A stretch of DNA of 64,000 bases. Origin: Chryseobacterium sp. SORGH_AS_0447. Lineage in GTDB: Bacteria; Bacteroidota; Bacteroidia; Flavobacteriales; Weeksellaceae. The translations under genes were made by a program, and so were the position numbers. Positions 62,742 through 64,000 of the stretch are shown in pieces; positions within the stretch are counted from its first letter, which is position 1, and the number at the start of each line of letters is the position of its first letter. The notes under the pieces are model-generated. The model saw only the letters and a program-made list of their open reading frames with translations, ran no database searches and was not told where the DNA came from. The DNA is taken from NCBI RefSeq assembly GCF_030818695.1, contig NZ_JAUTAR010000001.1, forward strand, positions 1,854,501 through 1,918,500, in the 5' to 3' direction.

Positions 62742-63824
62742 ATGGTCAAGAAAAGTCTCATGTATGTAAACCTGTGCCTGATATTCTGGTGCGTAAGCTG
62801 TCAGTCTGAAAAGAAAGAAAAAACGGAGGCAGCCACATTCAATGTTACAAGCCCTTTGGTAAAAGATACTCTGATTGATAAAGAGTATGTGGCGCAGATC
62901 CGTTCTATCAACCACATTGAGCTCCGTGCGCAGGAGAAAGGCTATATCCAGTCGATCTATGTGGACGAGGGGCGGTCTGTAAAAAAAGGACAGCTGCTGT
63001 TTAAAATTATGCCCAACCTGTATCAGTCTGATGTAAACAGGGCTAAAGCAGAAGCGAAATATGCCGAAATTGAATACCAGAACACCAAAAACCTTTCCGA
63101 CAAAAATATTGTGGCACCGCAGGAAATGGCGATGGCTAAAGCGCGGTACGACAAAGCCAAAGCCGAACTGGCCTCTACCGATACCCATCTGAAATTTACT
63201 GAAATCCGTGCTCCTTTTTCCGGGATTGTAGGGAAGCTGCATGTGCGTAAGGGAAGCCTCGTGGATGATGGGGAACTGATGACCGAGTTGTCGGACAACA
63301 GCAAAATGTGGGTGTATTTCAATGTCCCGGAGGCGGAATACCTGAACCAGATGACGGACCGCAAAAACGAACCCCTCCATGTACGTCTGAAAATGGCCAA
63401 CGGAAAAGAATTCAGCCAGCAGGGGATCGTGGAAACCATAGAATCCGACTTCGATAATGAAACCGGGAACATCGCCTACCGGGCTACCTTCCTGAACCCT
63501 ACCGGACTCCTCAGATACGGGGAAACCGGGAATGTCCTTATTACTTCTCCGTACCCCAATGCTGTAATGATTCCGCAGAAAGCCACTTTTGAAGAACTGG
63601 AGAAAAAATACGTGTATGTAATTACCAAAGACAATAAGGTGAAAGCCCACGAAATTAAAGTGGCTGCCGAGCTGCCGCATATCTATGTCGTGGCTTCAGG
63701 ATTGAAAAAAGATGACAGGATTTTGCTGGACGGGCTCAGGCTGGTGCAGGAAAACCAGAAAATCAATACCAGGTTCCAAAAGCCTGAAAAAGTAATGTCG
63801 AACCTGGATCTTTATGCCGAGTAA
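62742..63824 (+). CDS. RND efflux periplasmic adaptor (AcrA/MexA-like lipoprotein)
   Basis: Encodes 360 residues of the membrane fusion protein family linking an RND pump to an outer-membrane channel. N-terminal signal with a lipoprotein-type cysteine (FWCVSC, C20). Biotinyl-lipoyl half-motifs: IELRAQEKGYIQSIYVDEGR and FTEIRAPFSGIVGKLHVRKG; helical hairpin between them (YQSDVNRAKAEAKYAEIEYQ); beta-barrel RYGETGNVLITSPYPNAVMI. The RND pump gene starts 15 bp after its stop, so the two form an operon. Exported drug or compound unknown. Confidence 0.92.
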   Translation: MVKKSLMYVNLCLIFWCVSCQSEKKEKTEAATFNVTSPLVKDTLIDKEYVAQIRSINHIELRAQEKGYIQSIYVDEGRSVKKGQLLFKIMPNLYQSDVNRAKAEAKYAEIEYQNTKNLSDKNIVAPQEMAMAKARYDKAKAELASTDTHLKFTEIRAPFSGIVGKLHVRKGSLVDDGELMTELSDNSKMWVYFNVPEAEYLNQMTDRKNEPLHVRLKMANGKEFSQQGIVETIESDFDNETGNIAYRATFLNPTGLLRYGETGNVLITSPYPNAVMIPQKATFEELEKKYVYVITKDNKVKAHEIKVAAELPHIYVVASGLKKDDRILLDGLRLVQENQKINTRFQKPEKVMSNLDLYAE

Positions 63825-63839
63825 CCCAAAAGTAGCATT

Positions 63840-64000
63840 ATGTTTAAAAAAGTAATACACAGGCCGGTTTTCGCCATTGTGATATCGGTGGTTATCTTAT
63901 TTATCGGGGGGCTGGCAATCAAGCAGCTCCCTACCGAGCAGTTTCCTAAAATTGCACCTACTACGGTTGCCGTTTCCATCGCCTATCCGGGGGCAAGTGC
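63840..64000 (+). CDS. RND efflux pump (AcrB-like), 3' end cut by window
   Basis: The first 53 codons of an inner-membrane RND transporter: MFKKVIHRPVFAIVISVVIL followed by FIGGLAIKQLPTEQFPKIAP and the typical TTVAVSIAYPGASA. The first transmembrane helix and start of the porter domain are visible; the rest lies beyond the window. Follows the adaptor gene by 15 bp. Confidence 0.92.
   Translation, partial: MFKKVIHRPVFAIVISVVILFIGGLAIKQLPTEQFPKIAPTTVAVSIAYPGAS

Noticed and set aside
1..64000. tRNA, rRNA or transposase genes
   Set aside because: None recognised by eye on either strand; a dedicated scan was not possible, so absence is provisional.

Overview
The window looks like a chromosome segment of a Flavobacteriia bacterium, most likely the Chryseobacterium group (Weeksellaceae). 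The protein families, TAnnTTTG-type promoter boxes, A-rich ribosome-binding regions, an FdhD/YdeP-type formate dehydrogenase module and short Chryseobacterium-like intergenic repeats point that way. The assignment is by recognition only; no search was run.

About 42 kb (roughly 13-56 kb on the plus strand plus 5.9-13 kb on the minus strand) is one extracellular contractile injection system (eCIS, the Afp/PVC family of phage-tail-like particles). A minus-strand arm (13.06 kb leftwards) carries a six-Cys protein, the CIS tape-measure-type protein, an AAA+ ATPase and a 1029-residue peptidoglycan-binding-domain effector. A long plus-strand arm (13.65-36.0 kb) carries the tail terminator (Pvc16/DUF4255), three sheath proteins, three tube-type proteins, a DUF5908 peptide, LysM baseplate protein, VgrG-like spike, PAAR tip, gp25-like, baseplate-J-like and Afp12-like proteins, and two large PKD-type paralogues. 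It ends at an 18-bp-stem terminator. Next come a convergent S24/LexA-like repressor with a perfect 9-bp-arm operator, small HTH and charged peptides, and a holin-like plus amidase pair that could release particles (36.1-39.4 kb). A cargo region (39.9-51.9 kb) follows, then a tail-fibre-like protein and a second AAA+ ATPase (52.4-55.6 kb).

The most interesting part is the cargo region. Two effectors share a gap-free N-terminal module of about 138 residues and a conserved upstream leader but have unrelated C-terminal domains. Downstream of the 1210-residue effector lies a row of displaced, mostly broken cassettes. Each consists of a copy of the effector's pre-toxin 'anchor' segment, a toxin tip or its remains, an immunity-like gene, and usually a hairpin terminator of one sequence family. 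One anchor copy is identical to the intact gene over 137 bp. The left arm shows the same thing in decayed form: a broken anchor plus toxin tip at 4.9-5.7 kb, followed by small immunity-like genes. The locus therefore resembles the orphan-tip arrays known from Rhs and CdiA systems, but attached to eCIS cargo at both edges of the cluster.

Flanks are ordinary: a ChaA-like cation/proton antiporter (cut by the window start), a GNAT/NTF2-like fusion and an NADPH-dependent FMN reductase on the left; on the right a DUF1826-like protein, a molybdenum formate-dehydrogenase-like module (fdhD, small protein, FdhF/YdeP-type oxidoreductase, mobA) and the start of an RND efflux operon. I saw no tRNA, rRNA, CRISPR array, transposase or integrase.
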